From UJ101 sp047975265 (GTDB lineage Bacteria > Bacteroidota > Bacteroidia > Flavobacteriales > UJ101): a stretch of 64,000 bases of DNA. The stretch's first letter is position 1. Each line of letters starts with the position of its first letter. Positions 53,343-63,450 of this stretch are shown here, piece after piece. The notes beneath the pieces are model-generated. The model did no database searches. It was given only the letters and a program-made list of their open reading frames with translations, and was not told the origin of the DNA. Made by a program: the position numbers and the translations under genes. The stretch lies in assembly GCA_047975265.1 (NCBI GenBank), contig JBKEDE010000013.1:17436-81435 (forward strand), in the 5' to 3' direction.

Positions 53343-54077
53343 ATGAATAGAAATACATTTATTAAAACCTCTTTTTTAGGAAGTTTGGGAATGCTTGGGT
53401 GGAATAGTTTAATGAGTTTTCAGCAATTTTCTATTTATTCCGAAAATGATTTGATAGGAAAAGGAAAAATTCCATTAGAAGGAAATGGTTATAAGTTAAG
53501 AAAAGAAGCATCGGAACAATTTTTAGCTATGAAAAAAGCGGCTGCTAAAGAGGGATTTAATATATACTCCGTTTCCAGTTTTCGTTCATATGACCGCCAA
53601 AATACCATTTGGACTCGAAAATATAAACGCTTCCAAAATCAAGGCTTCTCATCATTGAAATCAATTGAAAAGATTATTGAATATTCTACTATTCCGGGAA
53701 CTTCAAGGCATCATTGGGGAACCGATTTGGATATTGTAGATGCTCATAAAAAAATACCTTCCAATCCTTTAAATGCAAAACATTTTGAAAAACACGGAAT
53801 TTATTATACCTTTAAGCAATGGTTAAACGAAAATAGTACGAATTTTGGTTTTTATGAAGTCTATACAAATGATGTTGATCGAAAAGGCTTTAAATATGAA
53901 CCTTGGCATTTTTCTTATCAACCATTAGCAAAAATAATGTTGGAGGAATATAAGAAGATGGATATCAAATTGTTATTACAAAAAAATAATTTGATTGGAA
54001 GTGATTATTTTACGGATGAGTTTATTGAGAAATATACGAAAGAAAATATATTGGATATTAATAAAAAACTACTATAA
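53343..54077 (+). CDS. M15 family D-alanyl-D-alanine carboxypeptidase
   Basis: About 244 residues from the ATG at 53343. The zinc site reads SRHHWGTDLDIVD (about 124-136, HxxxxxxD) with the third ligand in PWHFSY, and SSFRSYDRQNTIW is the typical preceding block. A short hydrophobic N-terminal stretch, possibly a signal sequence, precedes it. VanY-like enzymes trim peptidoglycan stem peptides. A TTG 18 nt upstream would overlap the DUF389 gene and was rejected. Its last base overlaps the next ATG. Confidence 0.9.
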   Translation: MNRNTFIKTSFLGSLGMLGWNSLMSFQQFSIYSENDLIGKGKIPLEGNGYKLRKEASEQFLAMKKAAAKEGFNIYSVSSFRSYDRQNTIWTRKYKRFQNQGFSSLKSIEKIIEYSTIPGTSRHHWGTDLDIVDAHKKIPSNPLNAKHFEKHGIYYTFKQWLNENSTNFGFYEVYTNDVDRKGFKYEPWHFSYQPLAKIMLEEYKKMDIKLLLQKNNLIGSDYFTDEFIEKYTKENILDINKKLL

Positions 54078-55525
54078 TGAAAAAACTAATTTTAAATGCT
54101 TTGATTATAGGAGTTACAGTACTAAACTTAGCTTCTTGTTCTGATGATGATTCTGTAACCCCCACAGGCGGTAATAATGCGGATATAAATACTTTTGTAT
54201 GGAAAGGATTAAATCAATGGTATTATTGGCAAAGTAACGTGCCTAATTTGGCTGATAATATTAAATCAACCGATACGTATAAAAATCTTATACAAAATAA
54301 TACGCCTGAAAATTTATTTAAAAATCTGCTTTATCAAAGAGGTACAGCCGATCGAAACTCTATTATTATGAGTGATTATACGGTGTTGGAAAATTTATTT
54401 AGTGGAGTTTCTCTTTCATCCGGATTTGAATACGGATCAGTAGAAATTCCCGGTACAAATAATTTAATTTTACTCGTTATTTATGTAGAGTCCAATACAT
54501 CCGTAGCTTTGGCAGGAGTTAAAAGAGGTGATATTATTACAGCGATTAACAACACGGACATTACAAGAGATAATATGAGTACTTTAATGTCAAATACTAC
54601 ACTTAGCTTAACGATGGCAACAATGGATGGCAACAATAATTTTATATACAAAGGAACCGTAACGGTACAAAATTCTGAAAGACAAGAAAATCCGGTATTA
54701 TTATCCAAAGTATTTGAAAAAAACGGAAAAAAAGTAGGTTATCTGGTTTATAACGGGTTTATAACAGAGTTTAATGATGAATTGAACGCCGTATTTGCAG
54801 ATTTTAAAACACAAGGAATCAATGATTTGGTATTGGATTTGCGATACAACGGAGGAGGTGATGTTGAAACTTCATCTTACTTAGGAAGTATGATAACCGG
54901 TCAATACAACGGGAGTGTTTATTCAGAACTTAGAACCAATGCAAAAATAGGAGAAGTATATACGTATCCTTTAACCAATCAAATGAAAGTATATAATTCT
55001 TCGGGTCAAATAGGAACAGAAGCCATAAACCAGTTAAATTTGAACCGTTTGTTCGTTATTGGTACAGGGAATACAGCTTCTGCCAGTGAGTTGGTTATTA
55101 ATGGATTAAGAGGATTAGGTGTAGAAGTAGTTTTAGTAGGCACAAAAACTTATGGAAAAGATGTAGCTTCAATTACCTTGTATGACTCCGAAAGTTTCTA
55201 CAAAGTAAATGTAAATCCTGACCATAAGTACGCCATGCAACCTATTGTTGCAAAAAACTATAACGGAAAAGGTGAAAGTAATTACAGCAACGGCTTTGAA
55301 CCACAAGTAGCCGCAGCAGATTTTCCAAACGGATTAAGAGACATTTATCAATTAGGTGATGTGAATGAGCCTATGTTGAATGCGGCATTACAATATATTG
55401 ATCCTGCTTTTATATCAGCTAAAAGAAAAACGGCTTCAAAGAGTGTTCCTTTCAACATGGTTTTATTTTCCAAAGATTTAAAAAATCCTTTTAATAAAGA
55501 TATGGTTATACATCCTTTACAATAA
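54077..55525 (+). CDS. S41 family peptidase, lipoprotein
   Basis: A 482-residue C-terminal-processing-type protease. The signal peptide ends VLNLASC, giving a lipoprotein. A PDZ-like domain lies near residues 110-185 (GVKRGDIITAINN), and the catalytic core near 230-400 has DLRYNGGGDV, with the serine in NTASASELVINGL and the lysine in GTKTYGKDVAS. The Asp-Ser-Asp-rich start (SCSDDDSV) is typical of flavobacterial lipoproteins. It starts on the last base of the M15 gene (coupled) and has a stem-loop after it. It would act in the periplasm or on the surface. Confidence 0.92.
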   Translation: MKKLILNALIIGVTVLNLASCSDDDSVTPTGGNNADINTFVWKGLNQWYYWQSNVPNLADNIKSTDTYKNLIQNNTPENLFKNLLYQRGTADRNSIIMSDYTVLENLFSGVSLSSGFEYGSVEIPGTNNLILLVIYVESNTSVALAGVKRGDIITAINNTDITRDNMSTLMSNTTLSLTMATMDGNNNFIYKGTVTVQNSERQENPVLLSKVFEKNGKKVGYLVYNGFITEFNDELNAVFADFKTQGINDLVLDLRYNGGGDVETSSYLGSMITGQYNGSVYSELRTNAKIGEVYTYPLTNQMKVYNSSGQIGTEAINQLNLNRLFVIGTGNTASASELVINGLRGLGVEVVLVGTKTYGKDVASITLYDSESFYKVNVNPDHKYAMQPIVAKNYNGKGESNYSNGFEPQVAAADFPNGLRDIYQLGDVNEPMLNAALQYIDPAFISAKRKTASKSVPFNMVLFSKDLKNPFNKDMVIHPLQ

Positions 55526-55545
55526 AAAACTGTAGAAATTCTATG

Positions 55546-55576
55546 AAACCACTCTTTAAAAGGGTGGTTTTCTTTT
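55546..55576 (+). terminator. Terminator after the S41 peptidase gene
   Basis: AAACCAC (55546-55552) and GTGGTTT (55564-55570) bracket a partly paired loop, followed by a T-rich tail. It separates the S41 gene from pyrG. Confidence 0.6.
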
Positions 55577-55626
55577 GTAAAACCAAGAAAAAACCAAAAA
55601 TCTTTTCATAATCACCCGTAGTTTCC

Positions 55627-55634
55627 TATTTTTG
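55627..55634 (+). promoter_or_regulatory. Putative -7 promoter box of pyrG
   Basis: TATTTTTG matches TAnnTTTG, 31 nt before the pyrG start. No clear -33 box is visible. Confidence 0.4.
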
Positions 55635-55664
55635 TTACCTGTTTTTAATCAGTAATAACAGTAC

Positions 55665-57275
55665 ATGTCAGCTACAAAATACATTTTCGTAACAGGTGGT
55701 GTTACTTCCTCTTTAGGAAAAGGAATTGTATCCGCATCTTTAGCAACCTTACTTCAAGGAAGAGGTTATCGAGTAACCATCCAAAAATTGGACCCTTACA
55801 TCAATATCGATCCCGGAACTTTAAATCCCTACGAACATGGAGAATGTTATGTAACAGATGACGGTGCTGAAACCGATTTGGATTTAGGACATTATGAACG
55901 TTTTTTGAATCGCCCGACTTCACAAGCCAATAACGTAACTTCAGGGCGTATTTACCAAACGGTCATCCATAAGGAAAGGAAAGGTGATTATTTAGGAAAA
56001 ACAGTACAAGTAATTCCTCATATTACTAATGAAATAAAACGACGAATCAAATTGTTAGGCGATTCGGAAAAATACGATATTGTTATTACAGAAATAGGAG
56101 GAACTGTGGGAGATATAGAATCATTACCTTATATTGAAACGGTTCGTCAGTTAAAATTAGAATTGGGAAAACAAAATTCGTTGGTAGTTCATCTAACATT
56201 AATACCTTATTTAGCAGCTGCGGGCGAGTTAAAAACAAAACCCACACAACATTCCGTTCGGTTTTTAATGGAAAGCGGTGTGCAAGCTGATATATTGGTC
56301 TGTCGCACCGAACACACCATTCCGGATGATGTGAAATCAAAATTAGCACTATTCTGTAACGTGCGTAAAGAAAATGTTATCGAATCGATTGATGCCCCTA
56401 CGATTTATCATGTACCCAATTTTCTTCAAAAAGAAGGCTTGGATAAAGTTGTTTTACAGGAATTAGCTTTGGATTCTGATAAAAAACCTGATTTGACGGA
56501 CTGGAATAATTTTTTAGATAATCATAACAACCCTACCCATGAAATTACCATAGGCTTGGTTGGTAAATATGTGCGTTTACAAGATTCCTACAAATCTATT
56601 GCAGAAGCCTTTATTCATGCGGGAGCAAAAAATAAAACAAAAGTGAATGTAAAGTGGATTTATTCGGGTGATTTGACAAAGAAAAATATAAAAAGTTATC
56701 TATCTGATGTGGACGGAATTTTAGTTGCACCCGGATTTGGAGATCGTGCAATTCAAGGAAAAATAGAGGCTTGTAAATACGCTCGTGAAAATAAAATTCC
56801 TTTCTTGGGGATTTGTTTAGGAATGCAAATGGCTGTCATCGAATATGCTCGAAATGTATTGGGACTTGAAAATGCAGAAAGTTTTGAAATGGATACGCAA
56901 ACACCTTATCCGGTAATTAGCTTGATGGAAGAACAAAAACAAATTACCAATATGGGGGGTACTATGCGTTTGGGTGCTTGGGATTGTCAATTGAAAGAAG
57001 GAACAAAAATTTACGAAACATATAAAAAGAAGAATATTTCAGAACGCCATCGTCATCGTTATGAATTTAATAATAAATATTTAACCGATTTTAAAGAAAA
57101 AGGATTGATTATAAGTGGAATTAATCCCAATACCGGTTTGGTGGAGACAATTGAAATTGCCGATCATCCGTTTTATATAGGTGTACAATATCATCCGGAG
57201 TATAAAAGTACAGTAGTAAATCCTCACCCGTTATTTATAAAATTTATCGAAACTAGCACAAAAAATAAGAAGTAA
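55665..57275 (+). CDS. pyrG: CTP synthase
   Basis: A 536-residue enzyme that converts UTP to CTP with ATP and glutamine. The amidoligase domain has FVTGGVTSSLGKGIVSASLA at the start and KLDPYINIDPGTLNPYEHGE. The class I glutamine amidotransferase domain has GICLGMQM with the nucleophilic cysteine, and GVQYHPEYKS with the histidine and glutamate. Length is normal. It is followed 9 nt later by yidC on the same strand, a common arrangement in Bacteroidota, so the two are co-transcribed. Confidence 0.98.
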   Translation: MSATKYIFVTGGVTSSLGKGIVSASLATLLQGRGYRVTIQKLDPYINIDPGTLNPYEHGECYVTDDGAETDLDLGHYERFLNRPTSQANNVTSGRIYQTVIHKERKGDYLGKTVQVIPHITNEIKRRIKLLGDSEKYDIVITEIGGTVGDIESLPYIETVRQLKLELGKQNSLVVHLTLIPYLAAAGELKTKPTQHSVRFLMESGVQADILVCRTEHTIPDDVKSKLALFCNVRKENVIESIDAPTIYHVPNFLQKEGLDKVVLQELALDSDKKPDLTDWNNFLDNHNNPTHEITIGLVGKYVRLQDSYKSIAEAFIHAGAKNKTKVNVKWIYSGDLTKKNIKSYLSDVDGILVAPGFGDRAIQGKIEACKYARENKIPFLGICLGMQMAVIEYARNVLGLENAESFEMDTQTPYPVISLMEEQKQITNMGGTMRLGAWDCQLKEGTKIYETYKKKNISERHRHRYEFNNKYLTDFKEKGLIISGINPNTGLVETIEIADHPFYIGVQYHPEYKSTVVNPHPLFIKFIETSTKNKK

Positions 57276-57284
57276 AACTCTATT

Positions 57285-59051
57285 ATGGAAGAAAAAAGAA
57301 AGATTGATATTAATTCAATAATCGGATTTGTTTTAATCGGATTGATTATGTTCATTTATTTTAATTGGTTTATGCCTAAGCCTGAAAATCAACCAATTAA
57401 AGAGGAAACAAAAACCCAACAAATTATTGAAGAAAAACCAACCATTACCGAGCCTATTTCAACAGGAAATTTTACTTCAGCAACTCCTGAAGAAGAAGTG
57501 GTTTTACAAGATGATTTGCTCAATTTAACTTTTTCATCAAAAGGAGCTAAAATCAAAACAGCAGAAATTAAACAATATCAATCGTATGATAAAAAACAAA
57601 AAGATCATCACAGTAAATTATTCTTAATCACAGAAAAAAATACAGATTTCAACATTAAATTTACCGAAAATGGTCAGACCGTTAATACACGTGATTTACT
57701 TTTTAATACACAGCAAAATGATAATCAAGTTGTCTTCTCTACTCAAACTAATTCAGGAGGTAAATTAAATATCGTATATACCTTAAAAGAAAATTATTTG
57801 ATTGATTTTGATATTCAATCAGAAGGTTTGACCATTACCGAAAAACCGATAATACAATTTGATTTAAAAGCACTGGCTCATGAAAAAGGTCGTTCGGAGG
57901 AGTTGCGTAGAACGGAGTTTTATTATGCCTTAGATCATTTAAAAGACATTGATTATACACAATCCGGTACGGATGAAAAAGGCGTAAATTGGATTGCCTA
58001 CAAAGGACAATTTTTTTCTGTTATTTTAGATAATCAAAAGGCATTTGACTCCTCTAAGATGGTATTAACCAACGTAGATGATGATTCTCTTTACTTAAAA
58101 CAATTTAAAATGGAATCGACTTTTACAGACCAATCGTTAAATGCTGATATGCAATGGTATATCGGACCAAATGATAGAGATGTAATGAAGTTGCACAACC
58201 GTGATTATCAAGAAGTCATACCGTTTGGATGGTTTATTTTCGGAATGCTGAATAAATGGTTCTTTATTCCGATGTATAAATTTTTGACGGGGTTAGGATG
58301 GTTCGGAGCAGGAATTGTAATCATGATTATGACCATCATCGTAAAATTGATTACGGCCCCCATCATGTATAAACAATACAGACAAGGAGCTATTATGCGA
58401 GTGTTACGCCCTGAATTAGATGAAATTAATGAAAAGCATAAAAATGCGGATGCCATGAAAAGACAACAAGCTACGATGGAGTTGTATCGAAAAGCGGGCG
58501 TAAATCCTATGGCAGGATGTATTCCTGCTTTATTGCAAATGCCTATTTTCTTAGCTTTGTTTCATTTATTTCCAAATTTAATTAACCTGAGAGGAGAATC
58601 GTTCCTTTGGGCAGATGATTTATCAGCGTACGATTCGGTTTTTTCTTTACCAATTAATATTCCATTGTATGGAGCACATGTCAGTCTGTTTACATTAATG
58701 TATGCAGCTACAATGTTTATATACACACGGTTATCTTCAAGCAATATGCAGCAACCTACACAACCCGGTATGCCGGATATGGGCTATATTATGTATTTTA
58801 TGCCGGTTATGTTAGTTGTGTGGATTAATAGCTATGCTTCAGGACTTTCGTGGTACTACTTTGTTTCCAATACAATTTCAATTATATTGGTATTGGTTAT
58901 AAAGAGGTTTTTTATTGATGAAGATAAAATACATGCTCAATTACAAGAAAATAAAAAGAAACCGCCTAAAAAGAAAGGACGATTCGCTCAAATGTTAGAA
59001 GAAGCCCAAAAACAACAAGCACGGCAAACAGCGACAAAAAAGAAAAAGTAA
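57285..59051 (+). CDS. yidC: Membrane protein insertase YidC
   Basis: A 588-residue protein with the N-terminal membrane anchor, a large periplasmic beta-sandwich (about 60-320) and a C-terminal 60KD_IMP domain (about 330-550) with five helices. WGFAIIxxT-type features include GIVIMIMTIIVKLITAPIMY and a NPMAGCIPALLQMPIFLALF segment (quoted in parts). The C-terminus is very basic (KKPPKKKGRF, then TATKKKK), which suits ribosome contact. It inserts and folds inner-membrane proteins with or without SecYEG. It lies 9 nt after pyrG. Confidence 0.96.
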   Translation: MEEKRKIDINSIIGFVLIGLIMFIYFNWFMPKPENQPIKEETKTQQIIEEKPTITEPISTGNFTSATPEEEVVLQDDLLNLTFSSKGAKIKTAEIKQYQSYDKKQKDHHSKLFLITEKNTDFNIKFTENGQTVNTRDLLFNTQQNDNQVVFSTQTNSGGKLNIVYTLKENYLIDFDIQSEGLTITEKPIIQFDLKALAHEKGRSEELRRTEFYYALDHLKDIDYTQSGTDEKGVNWIAYKGQFFSVILDNQKAFDSSKMVLTNVDDDSLYLKQFKMESTFTDQSLNADMQWYIGPNDRDVMKLHNRDYQEVIPFGWFIFGMLNKWFFIPMYKFLTGLGWFGAGIVIMIMTIIVKLITAPIMYKQYRQGAIMRVLRPELDEINEKHKNADAMKRQQATMELYRKAGVNPMAGCIPALLQMPIFLALFHLFPNLINLRGESFLWADDLSAYDSVFSLPINIPLYGAHVSLFTLMYAATMFIYTRLSSSNMQQPTQPGMPDMGYIMYFMPVMLVVWINSYASGLSWYYFVSNTISIILVLVIKRFFIDEDKIHAQLQENKKKPPKKKGRFAQMLEEAQKQQARQTATKKKK

Positions 59052-59129
59052 TTCTCTAAAAAATAGTAGAATTTTATCGGTTAGTTTTATAAGATATTTT
59101 ATCATACTAACTGCTTCAAAATAATCTAA

Positions 59130-60332
59130 ATGAAAATAAACGGGAAAATTACGATAACAGGTTCTAAAAGCGAAACCAATCGGTTGCTGATGTTGCAAGC
59201 CTTGTCAAGTCATGCTTTTGAAATTTTGAATACTTCTAATTCAAAAGATTCGCAAGTTATGCGAGAGGCTCTAACATCAAAAGAAAAAAAAATAAATATT
59301 GGAATAGCAGGAACTGCCATGCGGTTTTTAACTGCTTATTTTGCTGTAAAAGAAAATCGGGAAATTATTTTAACGGGTGAAGGGAGAATGCTTGAACGCC
59401 CGATAGGTATCTTAGTGGATGCTTTAAATAATTTAGGATCAGAGATTTCATACGTAAATAAATTGGGATTTCCGCCTTTGAGAATTAAAGGAAAGAAAAT
59501 TACAAAAAATAAAGTAGAAATTCCGGCAGATATAAGTAGTCAGTATATTACCGCCTTAATGCTTATTGCTCCTTTTTTAGAAAATGGTTTAACTATTTGT
59601 TTAAAAGGAAAAATAACTTCAATTCCTTATATAAAAATGACGAAAGGATTATTGAATAGAGTAGGAATTGACTGTATATTTAAAGAAAATAAAATTGAAA
59701 TTAAATCTTCTGTTCTTTCAGAAGAAACACAAACTGTTGAATCAGATTGGAGCTCGGCATCGTATTATTATTCTTTATCTGCTATTTCTGAAGGAGGAGA
59801 AATAAGTTTGGCATCGTATCGAGAAGATAGTTTACAAGGTGATAAGAAGTTGATAACCATTTATAAAAGATTTGGAGTTGAATCTAAATTTCAAGGAAAC
59901 CAATTAGTTTTAAGAAAAAAAGAAAATTTTCAACCGCCGGAATTTATTTTATTAGATTTAAACAATACACCGGATATTGCCCAAACAATTGCGGTAACAT
60001 GCACAGCTTTAAAAATCAAGTGTAAATTAACGGGTTTGGCTACGTTAAAAATCAAAGAAACCGACCGTTTGGAAGCATTGAAAACGGAGTTAACAAAGTT
60101 TGGAGTAGAAGTTTTTATTACAGAGGATTCATTAGAAATTTTGAATTTTAAAAAAACGCAGCAAAATATAGTCGTTAAAACGTATCACGACCACCGAATG
60201 GCGATGGCCTTTGCTCCTTTAAAACTGTATTATGATTTTGTCATCGAAGATCAAAAGGTAGTGGAAAAATCCTATCCTGATTTTTGGAAAGATTTGGAGA
60301 AACTGAATATAATATTTAATGAGACAAGTTAA
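59130..60332 (+). CDS. aroA: 3-phosphoshikimate 1-carboxyvinyltransferase (EPSP synthase)
   Basis: A 400-residue enzyme of the shikimate pathway. The N-terminal GSKSETNRLLMLQALSS binds both substrates, NIGIAGTAMRFLTAYFA is the second signature with the TAMR motif, and the C-terminal KTYHDHRMAMAFAPL closes the active site. It is at the short end for the family, as in other flavobacteria. LKIKETDRLEALKTEL is the conserved KxTDR-like stretch. It stands alone after yidC with a 78-nt gap. Confidence 0.94.
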   Translation: MKINGKITITGSKSETNRLLMLQALSSHAFEILNTSNSKDSQVMREALTSKEKKINIGIAGTAMRFLTAYFAVKENREIILTGEGRMLERPIGILVDALNNLGSEISYVNKLGFPPLRIKGKKITKNKVEIPADISSQYITALMLIAPFLENGLTICLKGKITSIPYIKMTKGLLNRVGIDCIFKENKIEIKSSVLSEETQTVESDWSSASYYYSLSAISEGGEISLASYREDSLQGDKKLITIYKRFGVESKFQGNQLVLRKKENFQPPEFILLDLNNTPDIAQTIAVTCTALKIKCKLTGLATLKIKETDRLEALKTELTKFGVEVFITEDSLEILNFKKTQQNIVVKTYHDHRMAMAFAPLKLYYDFVIEDQKVVEKSYPDFWKDLEKLNIIFNETS

Positions 60333-60408
60333 TATTCATGCGTGTCTGTTACCACCGATAAAAGTTTGGTCTAAATTTTGAAATATTATTATAAAAGATA
60401 AAATAAAT

Positions 60409-61113
60409 ATGAAAAATTTTAAGATATTTTTTGCTTTAGCAACGGTAATTATTTTAGTGAACTGTAACTCAACACAAAAGGTAATACAGGAAAATATGAA
60501 AACAGAAATATTTTGGATTAATAGTACAAAGGTTAATTGTGTAGGTGTTGGACCTATGTCATGTATGCAGATTCAAAAAGGAGATTACATGCTTTTTGGA
60601 AATTGGAAAAACTTTTATAGTAAAATAGAAGGTTTTGAATATCAACCGGGATACATCTACAAATTAAAAGTAGCAGTAGAAGATTTAGATCCTAAAAATA
60701 TTCCGGCTGACACTTCATCCAAACGTTATAAATTAATAGAAGTTTTAAAAAAAGAAGCTGATAAAAAAGCTCAAGTAAACAATACTTGGAAATTAATTCA
60801 AATCGATGGAAAAGATATTTCGGTTTCAGATGAAAAAGGAAGACCTCAGCTGGAAATTAATTTAACACAGCGTAAAATTACAGGGAAAGGTGTTTGTAAC
60901 AATATGTTGGGAGAATTAAAAAACCTTACAGCCGAAAAAATAGAATTTGGAGCAATAGGCGTAACGAGAAAAATGTGTATTCATAATATGGATTTAGAAG
61001 ATCAATACACAAAAACATTGGGAAATACGGCTCAATACACTATTAAAAAAGATCAATTAATATTGAAAGACAATACCGGAAAAGAAATTTTACGGTTTAA
61101 AAAAGCAGATTGA
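60409..61113 (+). CDS. DUF4377 and META domain lipoprotein
   Basis: A 234-residue lipoprotein: the signal peptide ends ILVNC, with Cys20 close to the cleavage site. Residues ~30-105 fit DUF4377 (FWINSTKVNCVGVGPMSCMQ with a cysteine pair), and ~125-232 fit a META/HslJ-type domain (NNTWKLIQIDGKDISV, GVCNNMLGE, KMCIHNMDLEDQY). The META domain is known from HslJ, linked to heat shock and novobiocin resistance. The pairing with DUF4377 recurs in Bacteroidota. No catalytic residues are known. It is likely a periplasmic stress or envelope protein. Confidence 0.83.
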   Translation: MKNFKIFFALATVIILVNCNSTQKVIQENMKTEIFWINSTKVNCVGVGPMSCMQIQKGDYMLFGNWKNFYSKIEGFEYQPGYIYKLKVAVEDLDPKNIPADTSSKRYKLIEVLKKEADKKAQVNNTWKLIQIDGKDISVSDEKGRPQLEINLTQRKITGKGVCNNMLGELKNLTAEKIEFGAIGVTRKMCIHNMDLEDQYTKTLGNTAQYTIKKDQLILKDNTGKEILRFKKAD

Positions 61114-61168
61114 TTTTTTTGTATATAAAATTTAAAAACAGCTGTAAATCAATTACCAATTTTTAAAT

Positions 61169-61176
61169 TACCTTTG
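61169..61176 (+). promoter_or_regulatory. Putative -7 promoter box of mutS2
   Basis: TACCTTTG matches TAnnTTTG and ends 7 nt before the mutS2 ATG, so the mRNA leader would be almost absent. No -33 box is clear. Confidence 0.45.
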
Positions 61177-61183
61177 TCGGTGT

Positions 61184-63352
61184 ATGGAAATTTCAAAAAA
61201 AACATTAACTGATTTAGAATTTCAGCGTGTTATCGAAGACGTTTTGAAGCATTGTAAAAGTGATTTAGCTAAAAAGAAAATACAACAATTACAACCTATA
61301 GAAAATAAAAAAAGACTGGTTGCTGAATTAAAGTTTGTAAATGAATTTTTAGCTTCTTTTGAAAACGAAAATACATTTCCATCGGTTGAGTTTGACGAAG
61401 TAACAGAAGAAATTAGAATATTAAATATTGAAGATTCTTTTTTAGAGGCAGATTCTTGCTTGAAAATTAAAAGGCTTTCCGAAAGAGCTAATGAAAATAT
61501 TCAATTTGTAGAAAAATTTAAAGAATATTATCCTACGCTTCATCTTTTAATTTCAAAAGTTCCGTTTACTAAAGAAATTATTAAAAAAATTAATAAAGTT
61601 TTTAACCGTTTTGGAGAAATAAAAGATGACTCAACACCTTTGTTAAAAGAAATCAGAAATCAAATTATCAGTCAAAACCGATCGATATCGGATAAATTTC
61701 GCCAAGAATTGAAAAAATACGGAGCACAAGATTATTTAGATTCCATTCAAGAATCTGTCATTGATAATAAACGGGTTTTGGCTGTTAAATCAGCTAATAA
61801 AAAACGTATTCCGGGTGTTATTTTAGGACAGTCAAAAACGGGTTCCATTGTTTTTATAGAACCAGATTCTATGATTCGCGTAAACCGAGCTTTGCAACAA
61901 TTAAAAGAAGGTGAAAGAGAAGAGGAGATAAAAGTATTAAAAGCCTTGTCAGAGGAGCTTCGTGAGAATATTGATTTATTTGGTAAATATCAAAGCCTGT
62001 TGGCTCATTTGGATTTTGTAAGAGCTAAATCATTATATGCCAAAGAAATAGATGCTATTTTGCCTAAGATAAATCAACGGCATTATTTAAAACTTATCAA
62101 CGCTTATCATCCCATTTTATATAAAACCAATCGTGATGAAGGAAAAGAAACCATTCCGCAGAATATAGAGTTAAACACAGAACAGCGTATTATAACTATT
62201 TCAGGACCTAATGCAGGAGGAAAAAGTATTTCATTGAAAACCATAGGATTATTACAAGTTATGATTCAAAGCGGGTTACTAATTCCGGTTCATTTCAGAA
62301 GTTCTGTTTGTTTTTATGATAAAATTTTAACCGATATCGGAGATAATCAATCGATAGAAAACCATTTAAGTACTTACAGCTATCGTTTAAAACAAATGCG
62401 TACATTTCTAAAAAAATGTGATGAACAAACCTTATTTTTAATTGATGAATTTGGAACCGGTTCTGACCCTGAATTAGGAGGAGCTTTAGCTGAAGTATTT
62501 TTAGAAGAATTTTATGAATGTGGAGCTACCGGAGTTTTGACAACTCATTATACCAATATAAAATTAAAAGTAGAGGAATTACCCCATGCGATTAATGCAT
62601 GCATGTTGTTTGACGAAAAAACATTGGAACCGCTGTATGTTTTAGAAATAGGGCAAGCAGGTAGCTCATTTACATTTGAAGTAGCACAAAAAAACGGAAT
62701 ACCTTTTTCGTTGTTAAATCGAGCTAAGAAAAAAGTAGAGAAAGACACCGTTCGGTTAGACAAAACCATGGTTAAATTGCAACAAGAAAAATTTCGTGTA
62801 GAAAAATCCAAAAAGGAGTTAGAAGAAACGGAACAAAAAGTAGCCCGAAAACATGAATCATTAGGTTCTTTACAAGATAAAGTAGAAACTAAATTACATC
62901 AGTACCAAGAAGCTTTTGACCGTAACCAAAAATACATCTCATTAGGAAAGAAAATAGCTATTTTGAGCGAAAAATATTTTTATAACAAACGTAAAAAAGA
63001 TTTAATGAAAGAAGTATTGCGTATTGTTGAAATGGAGAATGCAAAACGCAAAAAAGAGACAAAAAAGGAAACAAAAAAGCGTAAAGAAAAAGAAAATCAA
63101 ACCGATAACGAATTAAAACAGAAACTAATGCCAATTCGTGAAAAGAAAAAATCAAATGAAATTTATATTAAAGAATTGAAAAATAATGAATTTAAAAATT
63201 ATATAAAAACTCTGACCATAGGAAATCGTGTGAAAATAAAAGATGGAACATCAATAGGAACAATTGAAAAAATTGAAAAGAAAATAGCTTTTGTTAACTT
63301 TGGTATAGCCACCATGAAAGTCGCCCTACAAGACTTAAAAAAAGTAAACTGA
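61184..63352 (+). CDS. MutS2-type endonuclease/ATPase without a Smr domain
   Basis: A 722-residue protein with the MutS-type core: a helical lever region to about residue 310, then Walker A SGPNAGGKSISLKT (about 344-357), LTDIGDNQSIENHLSTYSYR, Walker B LFLIDEFGTGSDPELG and GVLTTHYTNIK. A long charged coiled region (about 525-660) follows and a small beta domain ends the protein (IGNRVKIKDGTSIGTIEKIE). The Smr nuclease domain of standard MutS2 is missing. It binds branched DNA or acts on stalled ribosomes in other bacteria. Its own promoter seems to lie directly upstream. Confidence 0.88.
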   Translation: MEISKKTLTDLEFQRVIEDVLKHCKSDLAKKKIQQLQPIENKKRLVAELKFVNEFLASFENENTFPSVEFDEVTEEIRILNIEDSFLEADSCLKIKRLSERANENIQFVEKFKEYYPTLHLLISKVPFTKEIIKKINKVFNRFGEIKDDSTPLLKEIRNQIISQNRSISDKFRQELKKYGAQDYLDSIQESVIDNKRVLAVKSANKKRIPGVILGQSKTGSIVFIEPDSMIRVNRALQQLKEGEREEEIKVLKALSEELRENIDLFGKYQSLLAHLDFVRAKSLYAKEIDAILPKINQRHYLKLINAYHPILYKTNRDEGKETIPQNIELNTEQRIITISGPNAGGKSISLKTIGLLQVMIQSGLLIPVHFRSSVCFYDKILTDIGDNQSIENHLSTYSYRLKQMRTFLKKCDEQTLFLIDEFGTGSDPELGGALAEVFLEEFYECGATGVLTTHYTNIKLKVEELPHAINACMLFDEKTLEPLYVLEIGQAGSSFTFEVAQKNGIPFSLLNRAKKKVEKDTVRLDKTMVKLQQEKFRVEKSKKELEETEQKVARKHESLGSLQDKVETKLHQYQEAFDRNQKYISLGKKIAILSEKYFYNKRKKDLMKEVLRIVEMENAKRKKETKKETKKRKEKENQTDNELKQKLMPIREKKKSNEIYIKELKNNEFKNYIKTLTIGNRVKIKDGTSIGTIEKIEKKIAFVNFGIATMKVALQDLKKVN

Positions 63353-63450
63353 TATTGTTTACCTTTTTTGCTTATCTTGCTAAAAGTTCTTTTTTCATTT
63401 TGCTAAGATATAAATATATTTTTTAGACTAAAGCCAATAAAATTAATAAA

